Source: Phocaeicola vulgatus ATCC 8482 (GTDB lineage: Bacteria; Bacteroidota; Bacteroidia; Bacteroidales; Bacteroidaceae). Taken from it: a DNA stretch of 64,000 nt. A model generated the notes under the pieces. It was not told the origin of the DNA, did not search any database, and saw nothing but the letters and a program-made list of their open reading frames with translations. The translations under genes were made by a program, and so were the position numbers. Positions 23,919 through 32,043 of the stretch are shown here, in pieces. Every line of letters starts with the position of its first letter. Within the stretch, counting starts at the first letter, position 1. Location of the stretch: assembly GCF_000012825.1 (NCBI RefSeq), contig NC_009614.1, positions 1,054,001 to 1,118,000 of the forward strand. The letters run 5' to 3'.

Positions 23919-25196
23919 ATGGATAAGAAGTATAGCAGGGAGACCTTATGCGTACAGGCAGGCTGGACTCCGAAAAAAGGCGAACCGCGCGTTTTGCCTA
24001 TTTATCAAAGTACCACATTCAAGTATGACACCAGCGAACAGATGGCGCGTCTGTTCGATCTGGAAGATTCGGGATATTTCTATACACGCTTGCAAAACCC
24101 CACCAATGATGCCGTCGCCGCAAAAATCGCAGCATTGGAAGGTGGTGTGGGTGCTATGCTGACCTCGTCCGGCCAGGCTGCCAACTTCTATGCCATTTTC
24201 AATATCTGTCAGGCAGGCGACCACTTCGTATGCTCGTCTACCATCTACGGAGGTACATTCAATCTGTTTGGCGTCACGCTGAAAAAACTGGGCATCGAGT
24301 GTACCTTCATTGACGCCAATGCATCCGAGGAGGAAATAGACAAGGCTTTCCGCCCGAATACCAAAGCGTTGTTCGGCGAAACCATCTCCAATCCGAGCAT
24401 CGACGTGCTGGACATCGAAAAGTTCGCACGTATCGCACACAAACACGGTGTGCCTTTGATTGTGGACAACACCTTCGCCACTCCCATCAACTGCCGCCCG
24501 TTTGAATGGGGAGCGGATATCGTCACCCATTCCACAACCAAATACATGGACGGTCATGCCACCAGTGTAGGAGGCGCCATTGTGGACAGCGGCAACTTTG
24601 ACTGGGAAGCCCATGCGGACAAATTCCCCGGTCTGACCCAGCCCGACGAATCTTATCACGGACTGACTTATACCAAAGCGTTCGGCAAAATGGCTTACAT
24701 GACGAAAGCAACCGCCCAACTGATGCGTGACCTCGGCTCCATCCAGTCTCCGCAAAATGCGTTCCTGCTGAATCTGGGATTGGAAACATTGCACCTGCGC
24801 GTGCCCCGTCATTGCGAAAACGCACAGAAAGTGGCCGAATGGCTGGAAGCCAACCCGAAAGTGAAATGGGTGAATTATTGCGGACTGAAAAGCAGCAAAT
24901 ACTATGATCTGGCACAGAAATACATGCCAAACGGCTCGTGCGGTGTCATCGCTTTCGGCTTGAACGGAACCCGTGAGGAAGCGATAGAATTTATGGACAG
25001 GCTGAAATTCATCTGCATCGTAACCCATGTGGCCGACGCACGTACCTGCGTACTGCATCCCGCCAGCCATACTCACCGCCAGCTCACCGACGAGCAGTTG
25101 CGCGAAGCGGGAGTCGCTCCGGACCTGATCCGTTTGTCGGTAGGTATTGAGAATGTAAGCGACATCATTGCCGATATTGAACAAGCTTTACAATAA
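23919..25196 (+). CDS. metY: O-acetylhomoserine aminocarboxypropyltransferase (sulfhydrylase)
   Basis: A 425-residue cytosolic PLP enzyme of the Cys/Met metabolism family that makes homocysteine (or methionine with methanethiol) from O-acetylhomoserine and sulfide. It begins ETLCVQAGWTP, as in MetY, followed by LPIYQSTTFKYD, YTRLQNPT, the TSSGQAA loop and the PLP lysine at 208 in THSTTKYMDGH. The insert and C-terminus (HVADARTCVLHPASHTHRQL, GVAPDLIRLSVGIE) separate MetY from shorter MetB/MetC enzymes. Length is normal. Followed after 10 bp by an SDR gene, probably in the same transcript. The reverse strand is also open over most of this gene because of codon bias; that frame is not a gene. 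Confidence 0.92.
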   Translation: MDKKYSRETLCVQAGWTPKKGEPRVLPIYQSTTFKYDTSEQMARLFDLEDSGYFYTRLQNPTNDAVAAKIAALEGGVGAMLTSSGQAANFYAIFNICQAGDHFVCSSTIYGGTFNLFGVTLKKLGIECTFIDANASEEEIDKAFRPNTKALFGETISNPSIDVLDIEKFARIAHKHGVPLIVDNTFATPINCRPFEWGADIVTHSTTKYMDGHATSVGGAIVDSGNFDWEAHADKFPGLTQPDESYHGLTYTKAFGKMAYMTKATAQLMRDLGSIQSPQNAFLLNLGLETLHLRVPRHCENAQKVAEWLEANPKVKWVNYCGLKSSKYYDLAQKYMPNGSCGVIAFGLNGTREEAIEFMDRLKFICIVTHVADARTCVLHPASHTHRQLTDEQLREAGVAPDLIRLSVGIENVSDIIADIEQALQ

Positions 25197-25206
25197 GGCG
25201 AAGCGG

Positions 25207-25935
25207 ATGAAAAGAATCATTATCATTGGCGCCACTTCCGGCATCGGACTGGAAGTGGCGCGATGCTATCTGAAAGCCGGCTGGCAGGTAGGCGTGGCAG
25301 GACGTAGAGAGGAAGAACTGGAAAAGCTCCGGCAGTCCGCTCCCGGACAGGTATGTACCCAGCGGATAGATGTCACCCGCGAGGATGCCCCTGCCTTATT
25401 GGAGCAACTGATTATGAAAACCGGCGGCATGGATGTGTTCCTGCTCAGTTCGGGCATAGGCAAACAAAATCTTTCACTCTACCCCGATATAGAATTACAG
25501 ACCGCAGCCACCAATGTTTCGGGATTCATACGAATGGTCAATGCCGCCTATCACTATTTCGAACAGCAAGGCAAAGGACATATAGCGGTGATCAGTTCCA
25601 TAGCAGGCACCAAGGGACTGGGATCCGCCCCTGCCTATTCAGCGACCAAACGGTTTCAAAACACCTATCTGGATGCTTTGGACCAATTGGCGCACATGAA
25701 CAAGCTACACATTTCCTTCACCGACATCCGTCCCGGATTTGTCGCCACCCCTCTGTTGAAAGATGACAAATACCCGCTGCTGATGCATGCTCCCTACGTG
25801 GCATCACAAATTGTAAGAGCCATCTCCCGAAGGAAAAGAGTAGCTGTCATAGACCGGCGTTATCAGATGCTGGTGTTTTTCTGGAAACTGATTCCCGGAT
25901 GGCTATGGGTGAGGCTGCCCGTGCGGAACCAATAA
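25207..25935 (+). CDS. Short-chain dehydrogenase/reductase
   Basis: A 242-residue classical SDR. The NAD(P)-binding motif is IIGATSGIGLEVA at residues 6-18, an Arg pair (GRREEEL) suggests NADP preference, the NSSG-like LLSSGIG follows, the catalytic Ser is in AVISSIAGTKG, and the Tyr/Lys pair is in YSATKRF near 144. The start at 25207 (MKRIIIIGATSG) is preferred over one 39 bp upstream inside metY because the Rossmann strand begins there. The C-terminus ends with a hydrophobic, Trp-rich segment (VFFWKLIPGWLWVRL) suggesting membrane contact. Substrate unknown. Located 10 bp after metY, but no shared pathway is evident. Confidence 0.88.
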   Translation: MKRIIIIGATSGIGLEVARCYLKAGWQVGVAGRREEELEKLRQSAPGQVCTQRIDVTREDAPALLEQLIMKTGGMDVFLLSSGIGKQNLSLYPDIELQTAATNVSGFIRMVNAAYHYFEQQGKGHIAVISSIAGTKGLGSAPAYSATKRFQNTYLDALDQLAHMNKLHISFTDIRPGFVATPLLKDDKYPLLMHAPYVASQIVRAISRRKRVAVIDRRYQMLVFFWKLIPGWLWVRLPVRNQ

Positions 25936-26183
25936 TCCTCCAACCCATATCATTTCATAAGAAAGCCTCTTGTTCTCATCCTGAACTTGTGAAAGATTTG
26001 TAAACAAGGCAAGGGTTTCTTCGTTCCCCCCTGGAATTACCTGAATGAAAGGAATCGGTCAAGGGAACCGGCACAGCCTGTGCTCATGCTGATGAAAGAT
26101 CAAACAGGCTATTGAATGATGCTTTCTTTGTAAAGCGGAACCACTTTACAAACATAGAAACTTAAAAAAATTCTTTTCCCTTT
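25936..26183. other. Intergenic region before the ECF sigma operon
   Basis: No gene. It holds a small palindrome at 26071-26083 (GCACAG/CTGTGC) and a perfect 9-bp hairpin, TTTGTAAAG at 26127-26135 with CTTTACAAA at 26144-26152, which may be a terminator for the SDR gene or a regulatory structure. Confidence 0.5.
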
Positions 26184-26211
26184 GTAACAACTTTCCCGCT
26201 TCCCCCGTCTA
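26184..26211 (+). promoter_or_regulatory. Candidate autoregulated ECF promoter
   Basis: GTAAC at 26184-26188, 17-nt spacer and CGTC at 26206-26209, the usual ECF sigma -35/-10 pattern rather than the Bacteroides housekeeping type. It lies 59 bp before the first gene of an operon that encodes an ECF sigma factor, so autoregulation is likely. Confidence 0.6.
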
Positions 26212-26269
26212 TCTGATTGAAAGTGCTTTCAAAAACAAATTCAGTTATGAACAAAAACAAAATAAAACC

Positions 26270-26764
26270 ATGAAAAAGTTTGTATTTACTCTATTGCTAG
26301 TCTTAGGATGTCAGATTAGTCTTGCACAAAATTCAGCAGCACTCTTTGATGAGTTCCGCCGGGAAAAAAATGCTGAATATGTCAGTGCATCCCCTTTCCT
26401 CATGTTTATAGGAAAAATGTTTTATCCTTATAATGATGAGGGCAAAGAAATAGCAAGCAAAATACGCTCCGCCAAAATACTAGATCTGGATGAGTGCTCA
26501 CCGGACGTAAAGCAACGCTTTTCACGACAATTCGAGGCATTGTCCAACAACGGCTACGAAACGCTGATGCAAATGAATGAAGATGGAGAACGCATACACA
26601 TACAAATGAGAATGAAAAAGGAGGTCATCCGGGAATTGCTCATCGCTATCATAGAGGATGATGAATGCTCACTGATACAAGTAAACGGAAAAATACGCAA
26701 ACAAGATATTGCCCAACTTATAAACGATCAGACAACAAATAAGAAGAAGCATGGACGCCGCTGA
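26270..26764 (+). CDS. DUF4252 protein, first copy
   Basis: A 164-residue exported protein with signal peptide ending near residue 19 (CQISLAQ). The mature part matches the DUF4252 pattern of Bacteroidetes: F..FR..KNAEYVSASPFLM, a central hydrophilic stretch, NGYETLMQMNEDGERIHIQMR and LIAIIEDDECSLIQVNGKI. The family has no known activity and commonly sits beside ECF sigma and anti-sigma genes. Its 3' end overlaps the sigma factor gene by 14 bp. A second DUF4252 gene ends the operon. A possible lipobox (LVLGC) lies inside the signal, so lipoprotein status is uncertain. Confidence 0.8.
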   Translation: MKKFVFTLLLVLGCQISLAQNSAALFDEFRREKNAEYVSASPFLMFIGKMFYPYNDEGKEIASKIRSAKILDLDECSPDVKQRFSRQFEALSNNGYETLMQMNEDGERIHIQMRMKKEVIRELLIAIIEDDECSLIQVNGKIRKQDIAQLINDQTTNKKKHGRR

Positions 26765-27263
26765 GTTTAAACAACAATTCCTGCCTTACCACCGCAAACT
26801 CTACCGGACAGCCTTCCGGCTGACAGAAAACCCTCAGGAGGCGGAAGATATGGTGCAGGAGGCGTATCTGAAATTGTGGAACAAGCGCGATGAGCTGGCG
26901 GGCGTGCTGAACACCGAAGCCTACTGCGTCACCCTTGTCAAGAACCTGTGCTACGACGCCCTCCGCAGGAGCCGGCCCGATGAAGACGGACATGCACCCG
27001 AAGAGCTGAACCTCCCTACGGACACCAACATAGCGCGGGAAGTGGAACAACGGGATGAGGTGAACCAGGTACGCCGGCTCATCGGCAGACTGCCAGAGCA
27101 ACAAAAGCGGGTGATTCTGCTCCGTGATGTCAATGACTGCTCCTTTGAGGAGATAGAGCAAGCCACAGGACTGAATGCCATCAACATACGTGTGTTGCTG
27201 AGCCGCGCCCGCAAAAAGATACGTGAACAATATAATGCAATAATGAACTATGAAAGTAAATGA
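26751..27263 (+). CDS. ECF-type RNA polymerase sigma factor
   Basis: A 170-residue sigma-70 family regulator of the extracytoplasmic function type. Region 2 spans about residues 10-75 (YRTAFRLTENPQEAEDMVQEAYLKLW), region 4 about 105-160 (LPEQQKRVILLRDVNDCSFEEIEQATGL ... NIRVLLSRARKKIREQY, a helix-turn-helix). It overlaps the upstream DUF4252 gene and the downstream anti-sigma-like gene, so all are translated from one coupled mRNA. GC content is visibly higher than in the flanking DUF4252 genes. It probably recognises the GTAAC-N17-CGTC promoter in front of the operon. Confidence 0.92.
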   Translation: MDAAEFKQQFLPYHRKLYRTAFRLTENPQEAEDMVQEAYLKLWNKRDELAGVLNTEAYCVTLVKNLCYDALRRSRPDEDGHAPEELNLPTDTNIAREVEQRDEVNQVRRLIGRLPEQQKRVILLRDVNDCSFEEIEQATGLNAINIRVLLSRARKKIREQYNAIMNYESK

Positions 27264-27780
27264 AATAGAAAGACTATTGGCCCGGTATTACGATGGAGAA
27301 ACCAGCGAAACCGAAGAAAAGGAACTGAAACGCTTTTTTACCGAAGAGGACATTCCGGCTCATTTACTTGCCGAGAAGGAAATCTTCATGCAACTGGCAG
27401 CACAGCCCGCTCCCGAAATACCGGAAGGACTGGAAAGCAGGCTGAGCCGCAAGATAGACCAATGGGACACAGGCGAAAGACGCACGCTGAAAATAAAAAA
27501 ACATACACGGACCCTCCGCTTGCAATGGATAGGGAGCATAGCCGCCAGCCTGCTCATCCTGCTCTCCGTAGGACTGTACCTATACAAGCCCTATCCGGCA
27601 CCGCAAGATACCTGCGCCACCCCCGAAGAAGCATACGTACAGGCCCAGAAGGCACTTATCATGCTTTCCAGCAGCCTGAATAAAGGAATAGAAAAAGTGG
27701 AATCGGTGCAGGAAGCCACCGGAAAAATTCAAGAGAACGTAAACGAACAATTAAACCGATTAAATAACATAAAACAATGA
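27250..27780 (+). CDS. Single-pass anti-sigma factor-like protein
   Basis: 176 residues: a cytosolic N-terminal region (IERLLARYYDGETSETEEKELKRFF, the usual start of Bacteroidetes anti-sigma proteins), one membrane helix at about 97-115 (IGSIAASLLILLSVGLYLY) and a periplasmic tail of helical, amphipathic character (KALIMLSSSLNKGIEKVESV). No zinc-finger motif. Starts inside the sigma gene (14-bp overlap) and its stop overlaps the next ATG. Position and topology indicate that it holds the sigma factor at the membrane; this is inference. Confidence 0.8.
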   Translation: MKVNEIERLLARYYDGETSETEEKELKRFFTEEDIPAHLLAEKEIFMQLAAQPAPEIPEGLESRLSRKIDQWDTGERRTLKIKKHTRTLRLQWIGSIAASLLILLSVGLYLYKPYPAPQDTCATPEEAYVQAQKALIMLSSSLNKGIEKVESVQEATGKIQENVNEQLNRLNNIKQ

Positions 27781-28235
27781 AACGTACATATATCATTACC
27801 TTATTGCTCTCTCTGTGCTCACTGTTCACCTACGCACAGGACAGTTTTTTCGACAAGTTCGCTGATATGGACGGGGTAACCTCTGTCTATATCTCAAAAG
27901 CCATGCTCAGCCTGATGCCCGACATGAAAACGGAAGGGGTAAATATAGGCGAAGTAGCCTCCAAACTGGATAACATCCAGATTCTAAGTTGTGAAAAACC
28001 CGACATTATCGCCAAGCTGAAAAAAGAGACAGCTTTCATCAGTCCCAAGAACGGCTACGAGGAACTGATGCGCATAAACGATGAAGGCGAAAAGACCATC
28101 ATTTATCTGAAACGGAACAAAAACAAAGAAAAGGAATTTGTATTGATGAGTCAGGAAAAAAATGAATTTACCATCATCGCCATCACAGGAAATCTGACCC
28201 TGCAAGAGATACAAGGCATCATCAACAAGGAGTAA
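27777..28235 (+). CDS. DUF4252 protein, second copy
   Basis: A 152-residue exported protein with signal peptide cut near residue 20 (SLFTYAQ). DUF4252 pattern: FFDKFADMDGVTSVYISKAML, LDNIQILSCEKPD, NGYEELMRINDEGEKTIIYLKR, FTIIAITGNLTLQEIQGII. It shares the family pattern, with divergent sequence, with the first gene of the operon, so the pair probably arose by duplication and may sense or report an envelope state to the sigma/anti-sigma pair. ATG overlaps the anti-sigma stop (ATGA). Confidence 0.85.
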   Translation: MKRTYIITLLLSLCSLFTYAQDSFFDKFADMDGVTSVYISKAMLSLMPDMKTEGVNIGEVASKLDNIQILSCEKPDIIAKLKKETAFISPKNGYEELMRINDEGEKTIIYLKRNKNKEKEFVLMSQEKNEFTIIAITGNLTLQEIQGIINKE

Positions 28236-28301
28236 CTCCACACATCCCCCACCCTAAGGCCTTTTCTCCCGCCTGCTAAGGTCTGAAGAAAGGATATATA
28301 C

Positions 28302-28386
28302 TATCTCCATAGCACTATGGAGTTATCTCCAAAGCTTGCGGAGTTAACTCCAAAGGCTATGGAGATAACTCCGCAGGCTTTGGAGA
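28302..28386. repeat. Four tandem 21-22 nt hairpin repeats
   Basis: Four back-to-back units of the form TAwCTCC-N9/10-GGAGw, starting at 28302, 28324, 28345 and 28366. Each unit is a small inverted repeat (CTCC/GGAG), and adjacent units can also pair across their junctions (GGAGTTAACTCC). The array lies 66 bp after the DUF4252 stop and 103 bp before the stop of the convergent lipoprotein gene. The remaining 28387-28489 shows no gene. Confidence 0.8.
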
Positions 28387-28489
28387 TAGTAACCGGACGG
28401 TCGGAAAGGCTTAACAATAGGGCTGCGAATGCTTACGTTATCTCCGGAAAATGGTTATCCGCCCGCAGAAGCCCCACCAATGAAGGAAC

Positions 28490-29161
28490 TTATTTCTTTA
28501 TCCGTTTTTGGGTAGGCAAAGTAAACTCATGCGCTTCGGTCACCGCCCCGTTGCTCTCTGTTGCAAAAACACGGAATTGCGCCTGGCCTGTTTTCAACTT
28601 CCTGCCTCCACGAATGGTGGCCGTGTACCTTATCTGATTCCCGACAGGCATATAGGCAATCTGAGCCGAAGGTGAAATCAAAATATGTTTCATGCCGCTC
28701 ATTTCCTCTATTACCGGAGTAACATTGTAAGCGGGCACATCACCATCATTCACCACATCGAACACCAGTTTGCTGTCTTCTTCCGCATCAATAACATGGT
28801 TACGGTTATCATCGATAAAACGCAGGTTGATAATCCTCAATCCCGATGAAGGCTCATAAGAGGAAGTGTGCTCATACTGCGAAGAAGAAGGATAAGTCTT
28901 TACGTAATACTCCTCCACCTGATAAGTTTCCTCCCGAGGTGTAGTTATGGCATTTCCCACAGCAGCCCCCGTTACAGTTCCCAGCAGGGCGCCGAATTGC
29001 GAACCGTTGTATCCGCCGGCCCTGTCACCCACAATAGCGCCTAATACTCCGCCGATGGCCGCACCGGCTTGTACTGCCGCCGGATTGCCTTGCATTCCGG
29101 ATGGTGAGCAAGCCGAAAGCAAAGCGGTCGGAATGCATAAAATGAATATCATTTTTCTCAT
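28490..29161 (-). CDS. Glycine-zipper lipoprotein
   Basis: A 223-residue lipoprotein: canonical lipobox LLSAC with Cys18, then a glycine-zipper segment at about residues 30-72 (AGAAIGGVLGAIVGDRAGG and GALLGTVTGAAVGNAI), which in related proteins (17-kDa antigen/OmpA-like YmgG type) inserts in or lies on the membrane. The C-terminal 120 residues form a beta-rich domain (LRIINLRFIDDNRNHVIDAEED, KLVFDVVNDGDVPAYNVTPVIEE) with an Asp-rich DDNRNHVIDAEED loop that could bind calcium, and an Ig-like character. Function unknown. Transcribed from a clear -7 box; convergent with the ECF operon. Confidence 0.8.
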   Translation of the reverse strand: MRKMIFILCIPTALLSACSPSGMQGNPAAVQAGAAIGGVLGAIVGDRAGGYNGSQFGALLGTVTGAAVGNAITTPREETYQVEEYYVKTYPSSSQYEHTSSYEPSSGLRIINLRFIDDNRNHVIDAEEDSKLVFDVVNDGDVPAYNVTPVIEEMSGMKHILISPSAQIAYMPVGNQIRYTATIRGGRKLKTGQAQFRVFATESNGAVTEAHEFTLPTQKRIKK

Positions 29162-29194
29162 ACCCCAAGTAGTTTATAATCTTTATCAGACAGA

Positions 29195-29202
29195 CAAATA
29201 TA
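29195..29202 (-). promoter_or_regulatory. -7 box of the glycine-zipper lipoprotein gene
   Basis: Minus strand TATATTTG, with TTG 14 nt further upstream, 33 bp before the ATG at 29161. Confidence 0.5.
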
Positions 29203-29368
29203 CTTTTTCCTATTGACAATGGGTTCATCGGCTATGTTAAAATTTCATTTCCTGTCATGCATCCTCATCGGTCTAACCGCCATCATTCCGGATGGAAGGC
29301 TCTTCTTCCTAAAATGAAAAGATAAGTCTAAATAACACAAGAAACAGAAGGAGACGTTTTTTTTTCTA

Positions 29369-29376
29369 TATATTTG
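29369..29376 (+). promoter_or_regulatory. -7 box of the MutS-like gene
   Basis: TATATTTG, 115 bp upstream of the ATG at 29492, which implies a leader of about 105 nt. The stretch 29203-29368 between the two divergent promoters holds no gene. Confidence 0.5.
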
Positions 29377-29401
29377 CCGGAAAACAAATGAAAAGTTCTT
29401 C

Positions 29402-29466
29402 GCCATACCCTTGCATCGCCGCAGAAGGCTTCCCCCTCTCCGCTGCAAAACCGCGCCCGGTATGGC
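29402..29466 (+). promoter_or_regulatory. GC-rich structured leader of the MutS-like gene
   Basis: GCCATACC at 29402-29409 pairs perfectly with GGTATGGC at 29459-29466, enclosing a GC-rich loop with further short complementary runs (GCAG/CTGC). The GC content is much higher than in the surrounding AT-rich leader. No known riboswitch class was recognised. Confidence 0.4.
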
Positions 29467-29491
29467 AAGGAAATATTTATAACCTATCATT

Positions 29492-31291
29492 ATGGAATTG
29501 AAAGCAAAATACGAACAGCGCATTGAACAGGCTGAGGCAGAACTCCGCCAGATAAAAAATAAGATTCTCCGCATCAGCACGCTGAGGGTCTTGTTATTTG
29601 CAGCAGGGATTATAGGAACAATCTACTTCTATCAGGCAGGGACACCCACTATATGTCTAACCATAGCGGTCACTTTCGTTCCTTTTCTGGCATTGGTGAA
29701 GTATCACAACCGGTTGTTTTTCCGCAAAGACTGGCTGGAAACCTGCATACGGGTGAATAGTGACGAGCTTTCCGCACTGGCGGACAACTATGAGCCTTTT
29801 GAGGACGGAAAGGAATTCACAAACCCGGCCCACAGGTATTCTTTTGACCTGGACTTGTTCGGAAGGCACTCCTTGTTCCAGGCCTTGAACCGTACCTGCA
29901 CTTCATTCGGAAAGGAAAAACTGGCAGAATGGTTGCAAAATCATCTGGAGATAAAGGAAGAGATAATCCAACGGCAGGAGGCGACAAAGGAACTGGCTGC
30001 TTATTCCGATTTCCGGGAAACATTCCGGATCACCGGCCTGCTCTACAAAGGGGCGACAAGCGACCGCGAAGAAATTAAAGAGTGGACGGAAGCACCTGCC
30101 TATTTCAGCAAGAAATGGTGGAGCCGCCCGTTATTGGGAATCGTTCCCGGAGTCAACATCGTACTGGCTATGCTGGGAGTGGCGGGGGTCATTCCGATGA
30201 CATGGTTCGGACTGGCCTTCGGACTGTTCGTGATAGGTAGTTTCGGACTGATAAAGCCTGTCAGCAACCTGCAAAGAGTGTATGACAAGAAATTACGTAT
30301 CCTGTCTATCTACGCCGAACTGATCAGCCTGATAGAAAACCGGGAAATGAACGCTCCGCTACTCAGACACCTGAAAGCTGAATTCGGCATGAACGGGAAA
30401 TCCACCACCCATATCTTGAAAGAGCTTTCACGGGAACTGGACAAACTGGACTTGCGCAACAACCAACTGCTATATGTCTTGCTGGAAGGTTCCATGTTCT
30501 GGCAACTCCGGCAGGTAATGCGCATTGAGCAATGGAGGCACAAATATGGAAAATATCTGCTCCACTGGCTGGACGTATTGGGTGACATTGATGCTCTTTG
30601 TTCTCTGGCGACATTTGCCGGCAACCATCCCGCATACACCTATCCGACCATTGCCGGCAAGCCTTTTGTATTCCTTGCAAAGGATATGGGACATCCCCTG
30701 ATGCCTGCACGGCAATGTGTGACCAATGATGCCGATATCCCCTCAAGACCGTTCTTTGTCATCATCACAGGAGCCAACATGGCAGGAAAAAGTACTTATC
30801 TGCGTACAATCGGAGTGAATTATGTATTGGCATGTACCGGCTGCCCCGTATGCTGTTCCTCCCTTGAAATATATCCTGCCAAACTAGTGACAAGCTTGCG
30901 GACTTCCGATTCGTTGACAGACAACGAATCTTACTTCTTTGCCGAACTAAAACGATTGAAACAAATTATAGACCGCCTGAATAAGGGAGAGGAGTTGTTC
31001 ATCATTCTGGATGAGATTTTAAAAGGAACCAACTCGATGGACAAGCAGAAAGGCTCATTCGCCCTGGTACGCCAACTGATGGAACTGAAGACGAATGGCA
31101 TCATTGCCACACACGACCTGCTATTAGGGAAACTAATAGAATATTTCCCCAAAGAGATACGGAATTATTGCTTTGAAGCTGATATTACCAACGATGAACT
31201 GACTTTTTCATACAAACTCCGTGAAGGTATCGCACAAAATATGAATGCCTGCTTCCTGATGAAAAAGATGGGGCTAATCATCAACGACTAA
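29492..31291 (+). CDS. Membrane-anchored MutS-like ATPase
   Basis: A 599-residue protein with the MutS ATPase domain V but without the mismatch-recognition domain I. Residues 1-26 are a charged helix, 30-70 contain two membrane helices (LRVLLFAAGIIGTIYF, TICLTIAVTFVPFLALV) and 205-250 two more (IVLAMLGVAGVIPM, FGLAFGLFVIGSFGL). The MutS core helical domain III follows (about 260-410). Walker A is GANMAGKST at about 427, Walker B LFIILDEILKGTNSMD, and ATHDLLLGKL is the signature His region. Such membrane MutS homologues are common in Bacteroidetes and are not the canonical repair enzyme; the role is unknown. It is a single gene with its own promoter. Confidence 0.85.
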   Translation: MELKAKYEQRIEQAEAELRQIKNKILRISTLRVLLFAAGIIGTIYFYQAGTPTICLTIAVTFVPFLALVKYHNRLFFRKDWLETCIRVNSDELSALADNYEPFEDGKEFTNPAHRYSFDLDLFGRHSLFQALNRTCTSFGKEKLAEWLQNHLEIKEEIIQRQEATKELAAYSDFRETFRITGLLYKGATSDREEIKEWTEAPAYFSKKWWSRPLLGIVPGVNIVLAMLGVAGVIPMTWFGLAFGLFVIGSFGLIKPVSNLQRVYDKKLRILSIYAELISLIENREMNAPLLRHLKAEFGMNGKSTTHILKELSRELDKLDLRNNQLLYVLLEGSMFWQLRQVMRIEQWRHKYGKYLLHWLDVLGDIDALCSLATFAGNHPAYTYPTIAGKPFVFLAKDMGHPLMPARQCVTNDADIPSRPFFVIITGANMAGKSTYLRTIGVNYVLACTGCPVCCSSLEIYPAKLVTSLRTSDSLTDNESYFFAELKRLKQIIDRLNKGEELFIILDEILKGTNSMDKQKGSFALVRQLMELKTNGIIATHDLLLGKLIEYFPKEIRNYCFEADITNDELTFSYKLREGIAQNMNACFLMKKMGLIIND

Positions 31292-31385
31292 CCCCACCCG
31301 ACAATTTATCACATTAACGTCTTAAGCAAATAAAGCAGACCTTCACAGGCACACCTTATTTCATAACATAAAGAGTCATAGAAAA

Positions 31386-31925
31386 TCAAAATTCACTTGT
31401 TTCCAAGCAATGTACAAACGCACTTGCATCATCTCCCGTGAAATAAAACACAGAAGATGCAGGTTCGTATGTATAGGGGATGAAACGGAACAGCTGGGCC
31501 GCAACGAATTTCTTGTCCTGAGAAATCATATAGTCCATACGTACGTTTCCGTTTGTCTTTACTTTCACGTCATTCCTGGTTTCAAAACCTTTTTTCTCCA
31601 ACGCGTCCGTCAAAGCCTGTAAATCGCATACATCAAAGAAGCAGGTCCCTTCTTTAGCTACGCTGCCGGTAGGTGCATACACCCATTCCTTGCCTCGCCA
31701 GAAAAAGCGGAATACGGCCCACAGAAACAAAATGGTTCCACCGGCCATAAGCACCATGCTCATGGTGGATGAGGAATCCCCCATCTTTAAAGAGGTTGCA
31801 AATGCACCCGCACCTATCACACAAAGGATAGCGGATATGATAATAGAAGAAACACTAGTACGTTTTACGACATCAGGGTGTGTTGTTGAAAACAAGGTTG
31901 CTTCAGTAGAAACTGTATTACTCAT
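31386..31925 (-). CDS. Hypothetical membrane protein
   Basis: A 179-residue protein of no recognised family. Two membrane helices at about 27-45 (SIIISAILCVIGAGAFATSL) and 56-72 (MVLMAGGTILFLWAVFRFF) are followed by a soluble domain of about 100 residues with a KGTCFFDVCDLQALTDALEKKGF start and a C-terminal FYFTGDDASAFVHCL. A single gene, convergent with the MutS-like gene; no strong promoter box was seen in 31926-32043. Confidence 0.65.
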   Translation of the reverse strand: MSNTVSTEATLFSTTHPDVVKRTSVSSIIISAILCVIGAGAFATSLKMGDSSSTMSMVLMAGGTILFLWAVFRFFWRGKEWVYAPTGSVAKEGTCFFDVCDLQALTDALEKKGFETRNDVKVKTNGNVRMDYMISQDKKFVAAQLFRFIPYTYEPASSVFYFTGDDASAFVHCLETSEF

Positions 31926-32043
31926 AATAATTTAAATTTTATTCTTTACTAATTAAAAATACAATAATTCATACCAAGGTCACATCTCGCCAATCACCCG
32001 GCAAGACAGAACCATGAAAAACAAATTGGTAAAAGAATAAAAG

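Noticed and set aside
23946-25184. 412-codon open frame on the minus strand, antisense to metY
   Set aside because: It lies entirely inside a well-identified sulfhydrylase gene, has no family resemblance and no promoter or leader. The length comes from codon bias in the GC-rich metY gene.
28302-28386. CRISPR array
   Set aside because: Units are contiguous with no 25-40 bp spacers between identical repeats, there are only four, and no cas genes are near.
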